DNA of 64,000 bases, taken from positions 23,356 through 87,355 of the IMG/VR virus record IMGVR_UViG_3300026165_000001; one strand, 5' to 3'. How positions within the stretch are numbered: position 1 is the stretch's first letter; each line of letters starts with the position of its first letter. The notes under the pieces were generated by a model. That model was not told the origin of the DNA, did not search any database, and was given only the letters and a program-made list of their open reading frames with translations. A program made the translations under genes and the position numbers. Source of the stretch: a virus. This document shows positions 31,244 to 43,600 of this stretch, in pieces.

Positions 31244-34200
31244 ATGGCACAGAGTATCCGACAGAGAAATTTGTTTGCAGCAGAAGACTATCGTCTTGTA
31301 TACGACAGTTTCAAACAAGCAAACTTTCAAGCATACGACTACGACACAATACGTGGCGCACTAGTTGATTATATTCAACAGCAATATCCAGAAAATTTCA
31401 ATGACTGGATTCAATCCAGTGAATTTGTTGCGCTGATTGAAACACTTGCGTTCCTTGCGCACAGTCTAGCCTTTCGTATTGACCAAGCAGGACGTGAAAA
31501 CTTCCTTAGCACTGCGGAACGTCGTGCCAGCGTTTTGCGTATTGCTGATTTTCTAGGATACACACCAACACGTCATCAACCAGCTCGTGGTCATCTCAAA
31601 GTTACAGGCATCCGCACTACACAGGACGTTTTTGATATCAATGGTGATAGCCTTAAGAACCAGACAATTGATTTTGAAGACTCATATCAAAACTTTTTAT
31701 TGGTGATGAATGAAGTATTGAGTGCTACAAATAAGTTTGGTAGACCAAACAATAGTATAAGAATTGGCAACGTCAAGAACGACATTTACACCACCAATAT
31801 TTCAAACAACCGTAATATTGTATTTGATATTCAAGGTGAGGTAAATGGGGTGCGTCGTGGGTTTGAAGTGCACGGCACCAATATCAATCGTTCTACCAAT
31901 ACATTGGTTGAATCAGAACCTGATCCGACTGGCAGCTTTAACATCGTTTACAAAAATGACGGCCAGGGACTCGGTAGTAATGATACTGGATTTTTTGTGG
32001 GCTTCAAGCAAGGCACATTGCAATTTAATGATATCACAGCAGACGAAGCTGTTAGTAATCTCTTGATTGATCTTGGAGCAACCAATGTTAATAACAGTGA
32101 TATTTGGGTTCAAAGTATTAATGATTCAGGTGAAATAGTAAACAGTTGGACTAAGGTGGATAGCGGATTTGGTGCTAACACTGTTTTTAACAACATACGA
32201 CAAGATAACCGAAAACTCTACTCAGTAAAAACAGTAGATGAAGACAACGTCAACATTATATTTGGTGATGGTGTCTTTAGCGAAATACCTCGTGGTATTA
32301 TTCGAATTTGGTATCGCACTGGTATCAATCAGACATACACACTAGATCCAGATGATATTGGAACAGTGACTTTTGGTTTCAACTATGATTCACCAGACAA
32401 TAACACGTATAAGGTAACATTTACATGTGAATTGCAAGATCCAGTAACAAACGCATCTTCAGCAGAAACCATTACCAGCATTAAAAACAATGCCGGACGT
32501 GTTTTTGCTGCACAAGATAGAATGATCACTGCCAGTGATTACAGCGTTTATCCACTTACTGTTAGCGAGAATATTCGCAAAATCAAAGCAATTAATAGAA
32601 CATATACCGGACATAGCAGATTTATTCGCGCACAAGATCCCACTGCAACCTACCAAAGCGTGGATCTCGTGTTTGATGATGGATATATCTATAGTGAAGG
32701 CTTGACATATCGAACAAATCTAGCGTTGCCTAGTAACCTCAGTGTTGATCAAATTTATTATCGCTTTATTGATGAAGCTATCTCAAATCCTGAAGTGATC
32801 AATTTGTTCTACAGCAAATATGAAGATGTCAGTGTAGATTTCAACAACGTGAGCACAAGCTATGAGTGGCAACAAATTACAAGTGGTTATAGAGGCTCAA
32901 CTGGTTATTTAACACGGGGAAGTGTTATTCAAAAGATTGGGTCAAATGCTACAAACGATCTAAACGATGCTCGCCCAGGAAGCATTGTAGAATTTGTGGA
33001 ATCACCATACAATAGCGGCACGCTGGGCGAGCCAGGTGATTCTCTCACAATTATAAATGCTGGTTCAGGATATACGAGTGCACCTACTGTTACCATTCGC
33101 GGAACAGGAACAGGCGCTGAAGCCACAGCCACGATAAATGGCGGTCAGATTTCTGGCGTGACGTTAACGGCAGGCGGAGCAGGATATCAAAACCCTGTTG
33201 TCGTTGAAATCACCGGCGGGGGTGGTAGCGGCGCGGCGGCCGTAGCTCGTGCCCAGTCAGCGGCTAAGACATGGGCTCGTGTAGTTGATGTCGTATCAGA
33301 TGGACAGGGTATCAATGACAGTAATGGCAATCCTACTGGCCTCACATCACGTGGACAGGGGGCAGTGGTTCTCAATAAGGTCATTCCCAACACTGCTCGT
33401 GTAAGTCGTGTGTTTCCAGCATACAAAACACAATTTAGTGACGAAGAAAGAAACAATATTCTTGATGAGCTAGCAAACCTAAACTCATTTGGTTTGCGTT
33501 ATGATGAAACTGCTAGCGAATGGAAAATCATACGCTCAGGTGATCTTCCGACAACTGATGAAAACAATCCAGATAATTTCAGCTTTGAAAATGCTGGTGA
33601 TTTGAGTAATTCAAACAATGACCATAGTTGGATCATGCGAGTTAATTATAGTGCAAGTCGTTGGGAATTTATTTCACGGCGACAGCGATTTGTTTATGGA
33701 TCCGACGAAAAAATTCGCTTCTTTAATCAAAACGGCAAGAGACGATTCAATGTAGAAACAAACAAACCAGAACGCGATGCAATTGTTGTGTCACGAATTA
33801 ACACAAAGCCAAACGGTAGCCTATTTCCTCTAGAAGAAGATTTGACTTTCTTTGCTTACCGTTATTTCACAGAACCAGACGGATACACAGACAATCGAAA
33901 AGTAATCGTTACACTGGCTGATGTTGACAATGACAATTATCCAGATAATCCTCTTGCATTTAAAACACTATCTGGCAATAACAATATTGCACTGGGAACC
34001 GTGACGGAAGACGGAAATGAATACACTGTGAGAACAGAAACTGGAACAGAAGTGCCAGGACGCAGCAATTTGACTGCGACGTGGCGCCGCATTAGCACTA
34101 GTCGTTATCGCATTGATCCAAGTCTTTCAAATATTATTGATGTGTTCGTTCTTAACCAGAATTATGACACTAAATATCGAGAGTGGATTGCAGATAGCAG

Positions 34201-34669
34201 AAAAGAATCAGAACGCCCAGAAACCCCAACCGAAGTGGAATTGGAAAAACAATTTGCGGCACTAGATTCCAAGAAAGCAATTAGTGATTCAATTGTTTAT
34301 CGAGCAGCAGAATACAAGGTGTTGTTCGGTGAATTGGCTGATTTGGAATTGCAAGGTAAGTTTAAGATCGTGAAAGTTTCTGGAACAACATTGACAGACA
34401 ATGAAATCAAGTCAAGAGTATTAACTGCAATTCAAAATTTCTTTGATATCAATAATTGGGATTTTGGTGAGACGTTCTACTTTACAGAGTTGAGCGCCTA
34501 TATTCACCAACAACTTCCTGGTGTCATTAGCAGTGTGGTTTTGGTTCCATTGGCAACCAACAGTCAATTTGGTGACTTATTCCAGATCGGACCAGACAGC
34601 AATGAATTGTTTATTCCAGACGTAACACTAACTGATATCGAAATTGTCGATTCATTGAATTCAATATAA
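31244..34669 (+). CDS. 6: Baseplate wedge protein gp6
   Basis: Product of 1141 residues against 660 in T4. The N-terminal 140 residues (MAQSIRQRNLFAAEDYRLVY and FVALIETLAFLAHSLAFRID) are the conserved gp6 head. The core near residues 330-430 has the INIIFGDGVFSEIPRG and NAGRVFAAQDRMITASDY segments of the J-like fold. Residues about 600-680 hold a Gly-rich insertion (GSGYTSAPTVTIRGTGTGAE) also seen in the giant gp7-type protein. The C-terminal part ends in the dimerising gp6 region. gp6 forms the iris ring of the inner baseplate with gp25 and gp7. Confidence 0.88.
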   Translation: MAQSIRQRNLFAAEDYRLVYDSFKQANFQAYDYDTIRGALVDYIQQQYPENFNDWIQSSEFVALIETLAFLAHSLAFRIDQAGRENFLSTAERRASVLRIADFLGYTPTRHQPARGHLKVTGIRTTQDVFDINGDSLKNQTIDFEDSYQNFLLVMNEVLSATNKFGRPNNSIRIGNVKNDIYTTNISNNRNIVFDIQGEVNGVRRGFEVHGTNINRSTNTLVESEPDPTGSFNIVYKNDGQGLGSNDTGFFVGFKQGTLQFNDITADEAVSNLLIDLGATNVNNSDIWVQSINDSGEIVNSWTKVDSGFGANTVFNNIRQDNRKLYSVKTVDEDNVNIIFGDGVFSEIPRGIIRIWYRTGINQTYTLDPDDIGTVTFGFNYDSPDNNTYKVTFTCELQDPVTNASSAETITSIKNNAGRVFAAQDRMITASDYSVYPLTVSENIRKIKAINRTYTGHSRFIRAQDPTATYQSVDLVFDDGYIYSEGLTYRTNLALPSNLSVDQIYYRFIDEAISNPEVINLFYSKYEDVSVDFNNVSTSYEWQQITSGYRGSTGYLTRGSVIQKIGSNATNDLNDARPGSIVEFVESPYNSGTLGEPGDSLTIINAGSGYTSAPTVTIRGTGTGAEATATINGGQISGVTLTAGGAGYQNPVVVEITGGGGSGAAAVARAQSAAKTWARVVDVVSDGQGINDSNGNPTGLTSRGQGAVVLNKVIPNTARVSRVFPAYKTQFSDEERNNILDELANLNSFGLRYDETASEWKIIRSGDLPTTDENNPDNFSFENAGDLSNSNNDHSWIMRVNYSASRWEFISRRQRFVYGSDEKIRFFNQNGKRRFNVETNKPERDAIVVSRINTKPNGSLFPLEEDLTFFAYRYFTEPDGYTDNRKVIVTLADVDNDNYPDNPLAFKTLSGNNNIALGTVTEDGNEYTVRTETGTEVPGRSNLTATWRRISTSRYRIDPSLSNIIDVFVLNQNYDTKYREWIADSRKESERPETPTEVELEKQFAALDSKKAISDSIVYRAAEYKVLFGELADLELQGKFKIVKVSGTTLTDNEIKSRVLTAIQNFFDINNWDFGETFYFTELSAYIHQQLPGVISSVVLVPLATNSQFGDLFQIGPDSNELFIPDVTLTDIEIVDSLNSI

Positions 34670-34678
34670 GGTAAATTG

Positions 34679-37600
34679 ATGGCAAAAGATTATAGCGCCA
34701 ACCCAAAAGACGTAAAAAACTTCACACAAGGGGCTGAAGTTGGACTGGATCAAAGCTTTCAGGACTATAGTGAGTTTCTGCCCTTTATCAATAGAACAGA
34801 ATCACTTGAGCGTTTCTTTGGCAGCACTGTCAATCAACTTCTAAGTTCTGGATCAACTCAGAGTATTGACGCATACTGGGGTCGGCTTGCAGGAAGAAAC
34901 TATAACCCAAATAACGAACTCTTTCAGTTTGAGCCTGATGCCACACGTCTTAACTATCAATTCCAGCCTGGCACAGTGAGCCGTGTTGAAGGCCAAACTG
35001 AACAAACTGTTAGTTACATCAATTGGCTCAAGCGTCTCGAAAGTCTTGGTGCTGATATTAATAACCATGATCGACTTTTCAGTGAGCTGGGATATGTGCT
35101 AGACTTGCCAATTAATGCAGATATGTTGATGAATTATCGCAATTATTATTGGTTAGAAGGACAAATACCAACAATTGTAATTGAACCCACAGTTGACGAT
35201 CCAATTGTCATTGATGATATCGTTAAGTTTTCATTCTATACAACTCCAGAATTGTCAAACTACAAGACTGTTGAGTTTGTGACTGGTTTGCGTGTTAAAT
35301 TCACAGGCGATTATGTTTCAAGTACGAGCGGAGATTATTTTGCTGATTATACATATTCAGTTGAAAATGTGGGCGGTGAAGGAGGAATTAAACTTGTGCC
35401 AGTTATTGATGATACTGGTGACAATCTATTCCCGAGCACCACTCCTTATGAGATAGAAATCCGCGAAGGCTGGGATATATTTGATTATGATACAACACCA
35501 TTCGATGGCATCGCGCCATTCGATCCATACGACGTCACAACTAATCGTGATCGTGAAGATCTAAATCTTAACACTACATATATTGTAATGGAACGTTGGG
35601 CAGCCGATAAAAATCCTTGGGCCAGAACAAACAAGTGGTATAGCCTACATGCAATTGACATCATGGCAGAGTATAATGGCGTTAATGTTGAGGCATATAA
35701 AAACGCCTTTACCCGCGCCAATAGACCAATTATTGAATTCCGTGCAAACATGGAGCTCACAAACTTTTGTGGTAATTTTGCTGGCACAGTTGATTACGCA
35801 GTAAGCATCGACCAAGCAAGCCAAATTGGAGACTCAGGCGGATCTTTCCAAGTCGATAGTGAAAACTCATTGGAAGATGGCGATGTTATTTTTGTTGGTA
35901 AACCAGAAACAAATGGTATCCAGCTTGTTGAATTTAATCAAGACTTCAACAGTGACTTCGACAGCGGCCCAGCACTGAGCGGCGCGTTTGGTCCTCCATA
36001 TAGCAGCGCATTTGACGTTGGTGTGGCAATTACATTGAATCAAAACGCATACCAAGTCAGTATTGTTAGTAATACAATTACATTGACGCCACTTTCACCA
36101 TATAATGACGGCGATTATGTGATTGTCACTAAGGGAGAACAAAAAGGATTTGTCTATTGCTTTACAGAGGCTGATGGTTGGCAAGTCGCACAAAATAAAG
36201 AATCACGAGGTGATTTCCCGCTATTCAAGCTATATGATGACGAACTAATTGATCTTGAAAGTTACGAAAATACAGACTTTGTTGGTGAAAAGATCTTTGG
36301 ATATCGAGAAAATCCAACAGGCGGATTTGATCGTGAACTAGGATTTAGTCCATCATTTACGCAGCAAGGATCATTTAACGATTATGAATTTGAATGGACA
36401 CTTAGCACAAACCGTTATAGTCGTGATGTAACAGTGGACAATTCAACTGAAATTCGTGGATACTATTTCTGGCGAGATCGAGTTGAAAACAAATATTATA
36501 ATGGATGGACACAAGTCCGTGGTGGACAGCGTGTTCCTATTATCCAAACACAAGTCGCCGACGGAACAAACCAGCCTACATTTGAACTAGGAACAACAGC
36601 AGTCAGTCATCCCACTGAATACACTGTGGTTTTCCAGGACGATGAATATCGTTGGCACGAACACAGTTATATTGATCGTCATCCTATCGGTGAACCAAAT
36701 CCAACAATGGTTTGGCGCTATGATACTGATTACAATATCAATACGTTGATTGAAAACTCTAGCGATTCCTTGGAGTTTGTGCGAGCAATTTCTTATGCTT
36801 CAGATACTGTTTCCAGTATTACTTTAGCTAGTGCAACACCGGTTGAGATCACAGTTGCAGATACATCACAGCTAAAGACTGGTGACCGTGCCACATTTAC
36901 AAATGTAACAGGAACAACCGAACTCAATGGGAATACTTATGAAATCACAGTTGTTAACTCAACTACATTTACACTAGATGGAACAGATGGTGATGATTTC
37001 AGTGCTTATGTAAGTGATGGCGACATTACATATGGTGATGGAGATATCACTGTTACTGTAACAGATGATCTAAACACAACTGTAAATGTATCCAGCAGCT
37101 ATGTATATGGAAAGATATTGTATCGCAATACTAATGATTCAACCATTCAGGGAGAGATTTTCCTTTCTGATGAAAATCAAAATAGATACTCTGTAATTCG
37201 CAATGGTCGTTATCTCGTAGAAGATGTTGATTACGCATTTAGTGGCACAACAATTACCGTGACTGCGGAATGCAGTGAGGACGATGTTCTTGAACTAATT
37301 TATATTGCTGATGCAGATCTAGAAAATGTTGTTTATGATGTGGCTCCTATTCACTTCTACAATAACGATAACAAACCATTCACGTTTGTGGGTTATGACG
37401 ATCTAACAAATCACTTTGCACGACAAATGTCTGCAATGCCAGGATTTGATGGTGATGTATTTGGCATTAACAACTACCATAACACGGTGCGACAGCATTC
37501 ATATGACGGCTTGATTAGACAGCAAATCTTCTCAAGCAAGCGTGTGCAATATCTAATAGATCAAGAGTCTATTAATCCAGTTCGTGCACTCAAAAATATT

Positions 37601-40600
37601 TCACGTGATTATGCTGATTTCAAGAAATACTTTATTAATAAAGTTCGACAATTGTGGAATACAAATGAATGGTCAACTGTTAGAGAATTGGTTGACCGAG
37701 CAATTTCTGACATCAATATTGGAAAAAGCGACGAATTCAAATATGCACATAGTGACATGGCATATGCTAAACAATTCAGAAGCATTGAACACACAATAAC
37801 AAATAGCGATACTGAATATGCTATGCCCAGTGTGGTTAACGTTTATAATGATCGACAAAACCATATACAAGTCTGGCTAAAGGAATATGATTCAGTGACA
37901 AGCCAGTTCATTGAACGTCCGTTGGTCAAGGATATTGATTATACAATTAACGGTCCAAATATTGTTTTGACCAGCCCGGCTGAATTTAGTGGTAATGTTG
38001 TAAACAGTTCAGATAATGTTGTAAACAGTTCAGACAATGTCATTGTTGGTGAACCAACCGGTGGACCAGCAACTCTTACCATACGTTGGTATAGTGTAAA
38101 TCAACTGAGTCATATTCCGCCAAGTGCAGTCAAACTAGGATTCTTCCGTCCAACACAAATTGAATTTACAGATGGTGTATTGATTGGACATGACGGAAGT
38201 CGTTATACTGCAACAAACACAGATATCACCAACACAAAAAGTGTTGACTTTGATGTTGTCGCGGCTGCACTATACGATTATGAGTTGCGAGTATTCAATA
38301 ACTTGGTTGATGGACACTTCCTAAGCGATACACAATACAATTATGAAATGGGGGAATTTTATCCAAACCCTGATGGCGAGTTTGCTTATGATGTATCAGA
38401 TATCAATGATCGACTCGATGACTGGTATAACCGTTGGGCTATCCGCAACAGCGTAACTGAAATTGACACGGTTGCTTATGATGCTGGTGATGAATTTACT
38501 TGGAATTACAGCACGGTTGGTCCTGAACTGGGTAGCTGGCGCAGCATATACACTTATTACTTTGGAACAGATCGCCCACACACACATCCTTGGGAGATGC
38601 TCGGACACCGCATCAAGCCTACATGGTGGGATGCAACTTATAGTTGGACGGCGGGACCTTTGCGTGATGCATTGATTTCAGCCTTGAAGTTCGGCAAAAC
38701 AGGAGACACAAGCGGTCCTGATAAGATTGATTTGCGTTATGCTCGTAGCAGCTATGATTGGGACGATGAAACCCTGGTCAGTGATGATGGTTCAGCAACC
38801 TTAAATGGTCCTGACACCGCAGGCGTTGTTAGCACACCAGCGAGTATTGATGCTGCACGTGATTTTGTTTTTGGTGATTGGAGTGAAACAGAGGATAGAT
38901 GGCGTAAGAGTAGTGAATATCTTTTTGCGCTTGCTGAAGTCTATTTGCAACTCAAGCCATACAGGACACACGAGCTATTTTGGTTCCTACATCGTTACAA
39001 TATTAATCGCAACGTAACACAAGAACAGTGGGTCAATATTGATTATTGTATTCGTGCATATAATCAAGAATTGCACAACCAAAAAGTCAAAGACGGTGTT
39101 ATCGCTAGTATACGTGTCGTTAATGGCGGAACAGGATATACATTCCTTGATCTTGAATTTGAACAAGGACCCATTTGTTATCGTATTGCTGAAGCACAAG
39201 CCTATACATCTGCAGGACGTGTGGTGGCTGTAGCAGTTACAGATCCAGGACGAGGCTTTGCTAGTGATCCAGTGGTCAATTTGAATGGTCCTCCAAGCGG
39301 TTCCGGTGTTGAGTTAGAGTATGTTATTATTTCTGATCTATACTTCACACACCTAGGATTCAACACTCTTCCAGCAGAAGAATATGTAGTGGTAAATCCA
39401 GACTCAACAGACCTAGCTGAACGACTTGATGGCCTTGATATCAATTACATGCTACATGTTGGAGGATTTACTGACAAGCGCATACTTGCTATTGAGTTGG
39501 ATGGTGATTATGATAGTGGTGTTGTTCGTATTCCAGAAACAAGCTACGACATTCTAATTGATCGCAATGCTCCAATCAAAACAGCATTTTATTCAGGTGT
39601 TCGAATCGATAAAGAGGACGTTGGTTACCGCGTGAGTGGTTACGATCTTGATAGTGAATTCTTCAATTATCTTCTGCCATCAACAGCAGGCAAACAGATA
39701 AGTGTTGATATTGGAAATACTGAGGTTGTGAAACATCTCAACTGGAGAAACGAGGTAGCACGAATTCCTTACAATACAGTGCTCCTCAAGCGCCAAGAAC
39801 TGTATCAGTTCTTGCTGGGACTTGGCAAATACTATGAAAGCATTGGTTTTGATGCATATACACAATGGGAAGTGGAAGCCAGAGCAGCGATTGAATGGGC
39901 ATTGGGAACCGACACTGATCCTTTCTATGTGAATGGTATTAATGATACAATCAGTTATCATCAAGGAACACGTGGCGTTGTGCAAACAATCGACGTCAAT
40001 TACGATGGTGTGCCCAACTTGCTTGATCAAAATTTTAAGAATATTCGACGCAATGAAACACTTGTTTTGAGAGATAATGATAAAACTGAAATCTCAATCA
40101 AGAACGGCGAAGATAGAATTTATGGTCTAGGTGTTCGTGTTATTGAATTTGAACACATCATTACCATTGATAATGTTACATCATTCAATGACGAATTTTA
40201 TATTCCTGAGTTGGGTGTTGGTCAAAACCGTGTCCGCCTAGTAGGCGAAAGAACAAGAAATTGGAACGGTCGTGTTGAGGCGGTTGGATACCTTGTGCAA
40301 GATACAGGACTTGTTCTCAATATAGAAAGCAGCGTTCGTGAGCTTGAACAGGACTGGATGACATCTGACAGTAAAGCACTTGAGCGTTTGACACGTCAAA
40401 CTCGTGGATACAATGTTGGATATTCAAAACCAACATACATGACCAATACTTTTGTTAGCGACCGTTCAGGTTATGCGTTTGAAAAGGGTTTGAGAAAATA
40501 CCGCGGCACTGCTAGCGCAATCGAAGCCATGACCAGGAACAAGAACATTTTTGGTCAAGAATTTGAGCATGAACTATATGAAAACTGGATGGTAAGACTG

Positions 40601-43600
40601 GGAGATTTTGGTGACGTTAGTGAACGCAACCCGATTGAATTCCAAGTTGATCAAAACAAAATCAAAGATGACCCACAGCATTTCCGTTTTTCAGAGAGTT
40701 TTGTTAGTGATAAATCCAGTGACTTGATAATTGATATCAGCAAAGGATCAACTGATGCAATAAATGGTGATTATTCATCACCATTTGGAGTTTATGATGT
40801 ATTGCCACTAGATAATAGCAGCATTGAAAATCTTAAAGATTACCAGACATTTCTGCGTGATGCTGGATTGCCTGTTGTTCAAGAAATAGATTATTTCCTA
40901 GACTCTATTGACAATATTGGAGATATCTATGACCCAACACAACCATATGCGTTGATTCCAAATTGGAGTGAGACATCATCATATGTTGAAGGTGATTTGG
41001 TCCGCCGCTTCGGTAAAGTATACAGCTTGCTTGTTGAATCAACAGGTTTAACAACACTCAATGATGACATCATTGTTCGTGGTAACCAAGTATTCCCGCT
41101 TGTGCCAAATGGATCAACATTTATTGCGAACGGAGAAACTGTCACATTCAACAAGGCAGACGAAAGTGTATCATTTGATACAATCACAGTTGATGGCACA
41201 CAAACCAATCCAAGCATTCCGTCAGGAACAACTCTTGTTATTGATGGTATCAATGTTGACTTTGTTAAAAACGCTACCACAACAACCTATAGTGATATTG
41301 TTTTGGAAGGAAATGTAACGTCTCCAACAATACAGAACAGCGCATCACGTGAGTTGAGAATTGGTTACGCCAACAGTGCGACGGCACCTCTAACATACAT
41401 CACAGTAGCCTTCGACGAGCTTGAAGACACGCTTACCATGCAAACCATTCTCATTGATGCATTTACAGAAGCCGGACTTGCTGATCCTATTGGTGCAAGT
41501 GTAACCTACCTAACCACTCTCGAGGCTCTGCGTAGTGCGTATGTTGCCGCAGAAAGCGTTGCGTCATGGGAAACCATCATTGATAACTTTTATGATGCTA
41601 CAGGAACACCTGATCGTTTCTTGAACCCTGAATACTGGCCAACAGTGCTAGGATTTACTGGGGCAAGTTGGGAAACAGAGGCACGTGATATGATTCAAGT
41701 CGACCTTGATCTAATTGATGAGTTGGGCGGCAGCACTGCGGCAACTGTGGCAACAATTGTTGATGGCACTGCGGTGATTGATACTGAGCGTGATGCAGCA
41801 AACAACCTTCTTGATTTTGGTGTTACCCCAAATGATGAAAACGAAAACCTAGCAGATTTCACACTCTACTTGGAAAATAACGGAGGTGTAACAATTGCTA
41901 CAGGTCAGGAAATCACTGTTACCAACCCCAAGAACTATGTTGAAGATAACCTTGTGGCAATTGCAAATAAGATTTCAACAGCACTTACAGCCGCGCCAAG
42001 TGGTATTAATGTGTCAACAGCAGGTAACCGTATTACACTAAGCCGAACTGGAAACCAAGCTGGTTATCGGTTTGGAGTTACTACAGATGTAGCTCTTGGA
42101 TTTACTGATGCTGATAATGACGTTCAGACTTCAGGAACAACCACCAGTGGTCCTGTTCCTCTAACATTAAATGAAGCCGTCCAGACAGTTAACCAGTTCA
42201 GTATTACCGGAGTCACAGCGCAAAATGTCAGTGACCGTATGCGCCTATTAAGCACAAACGAAGAATTAACGATTGGATCAGGAACAGCAAACGGTGTCCT
42301 AGGATTTACACCAGGATCAACGCCTGCTACATCAAATACAACCAATGTTCCAGTGGATCTATCCATTGGCGATGTTGTAAGTCAAATCAATCAAGCAGAA
42401 ATTGATGATTTAACTGCCAGCCAGGTCGAAGGTGCGCTGGTTCTACGTTATACAGGTGAAACATTGATAATTGGCGATGGAACAGCCAACGATGAACTAG
42501 GCCTTGCAGCGCAAACATATGAATCATTGTCAGACGCAGTTCAAAACATTTTTGATCCGGCAGATTGGGCAGTCATAGCTGACCCAGCACACTTTAATAT
42601 CTGGACAATTGATAATATTGGCAGTGATCCTCTTGGACCAAGCGGAACAAATCGTTATGATGTTTACCAAACACTAGACTTCCAAATTGGAGTTCTAGAG
42701 ATTTGTGCCGGCGAAGAAAATGGCGACGATGCTTACATCAAGTGTGATACACCACATACATTGTCAGCTGGTGAGTTTGTGATGATTGTCAACTCAACCA
42801 CTGTGCCAAGTGTTGATGGTATTCATGTTGTTACGGGTATTCAAGACGATCAAGGCTTCTACATCGACCGTTATATCGAACAAAAAGGATTTACAGGAAA
42901 AGTATTCCCAATACGCTCAGTTCGGTTCCCAGACTCTTTTGTTGCCGCCGCGGCAATGACTGATGAAAATTATGTCCAGGGTAGCCTAGGACTACGTGTT
43001 GGTGATTACATTTATGCTGATACTCGTTTGGATATCAATAGCAATAGCTTAGGTTATGGCGCTGTATATGATGTAAAAAGAACTACTGAGGGCGCAGGGT
43101 TGCGTTTTGTTCGTAGAGAAGTAGGAAAAACCAATAACAGTGAAATCAAAAACGGAATCTTGTATAGTAATACAACTGGCGAAACTGTGATTCGTTATGA
43201 AGTATTCGATCCTCTAAAAGGAATCATTCCTGGTATTGCTGAAGCTGAAATTGATTTGCGTAGCGATGTTGATTTTGCATATTACAATAACAGCACTGAT
43301 CCAAATGTTGAAGTTAGAACTGACAATGTCTGGGGACAGCGTCAAATAGGAACAGTTTGGTGGGATTTGAGCAATGCAATTTATCTCAACTATGATCAAA
43401 TCAATCCGGAATATCGCCAGGAGTTCTGGGGACAGCTATTCCCATCAGGCACAATTGATGTTTATGAATGGACTAAGAGTCCTGTAACTCCAGATGAATA
43501 TGCCGATGCAGTGAATGCAGGAACAGTGATTGATGGCACTGAATTGACAGGATTGCCATATTCCTTTGTGGATCAATTTGGTGAAGAACAATATAGTTGG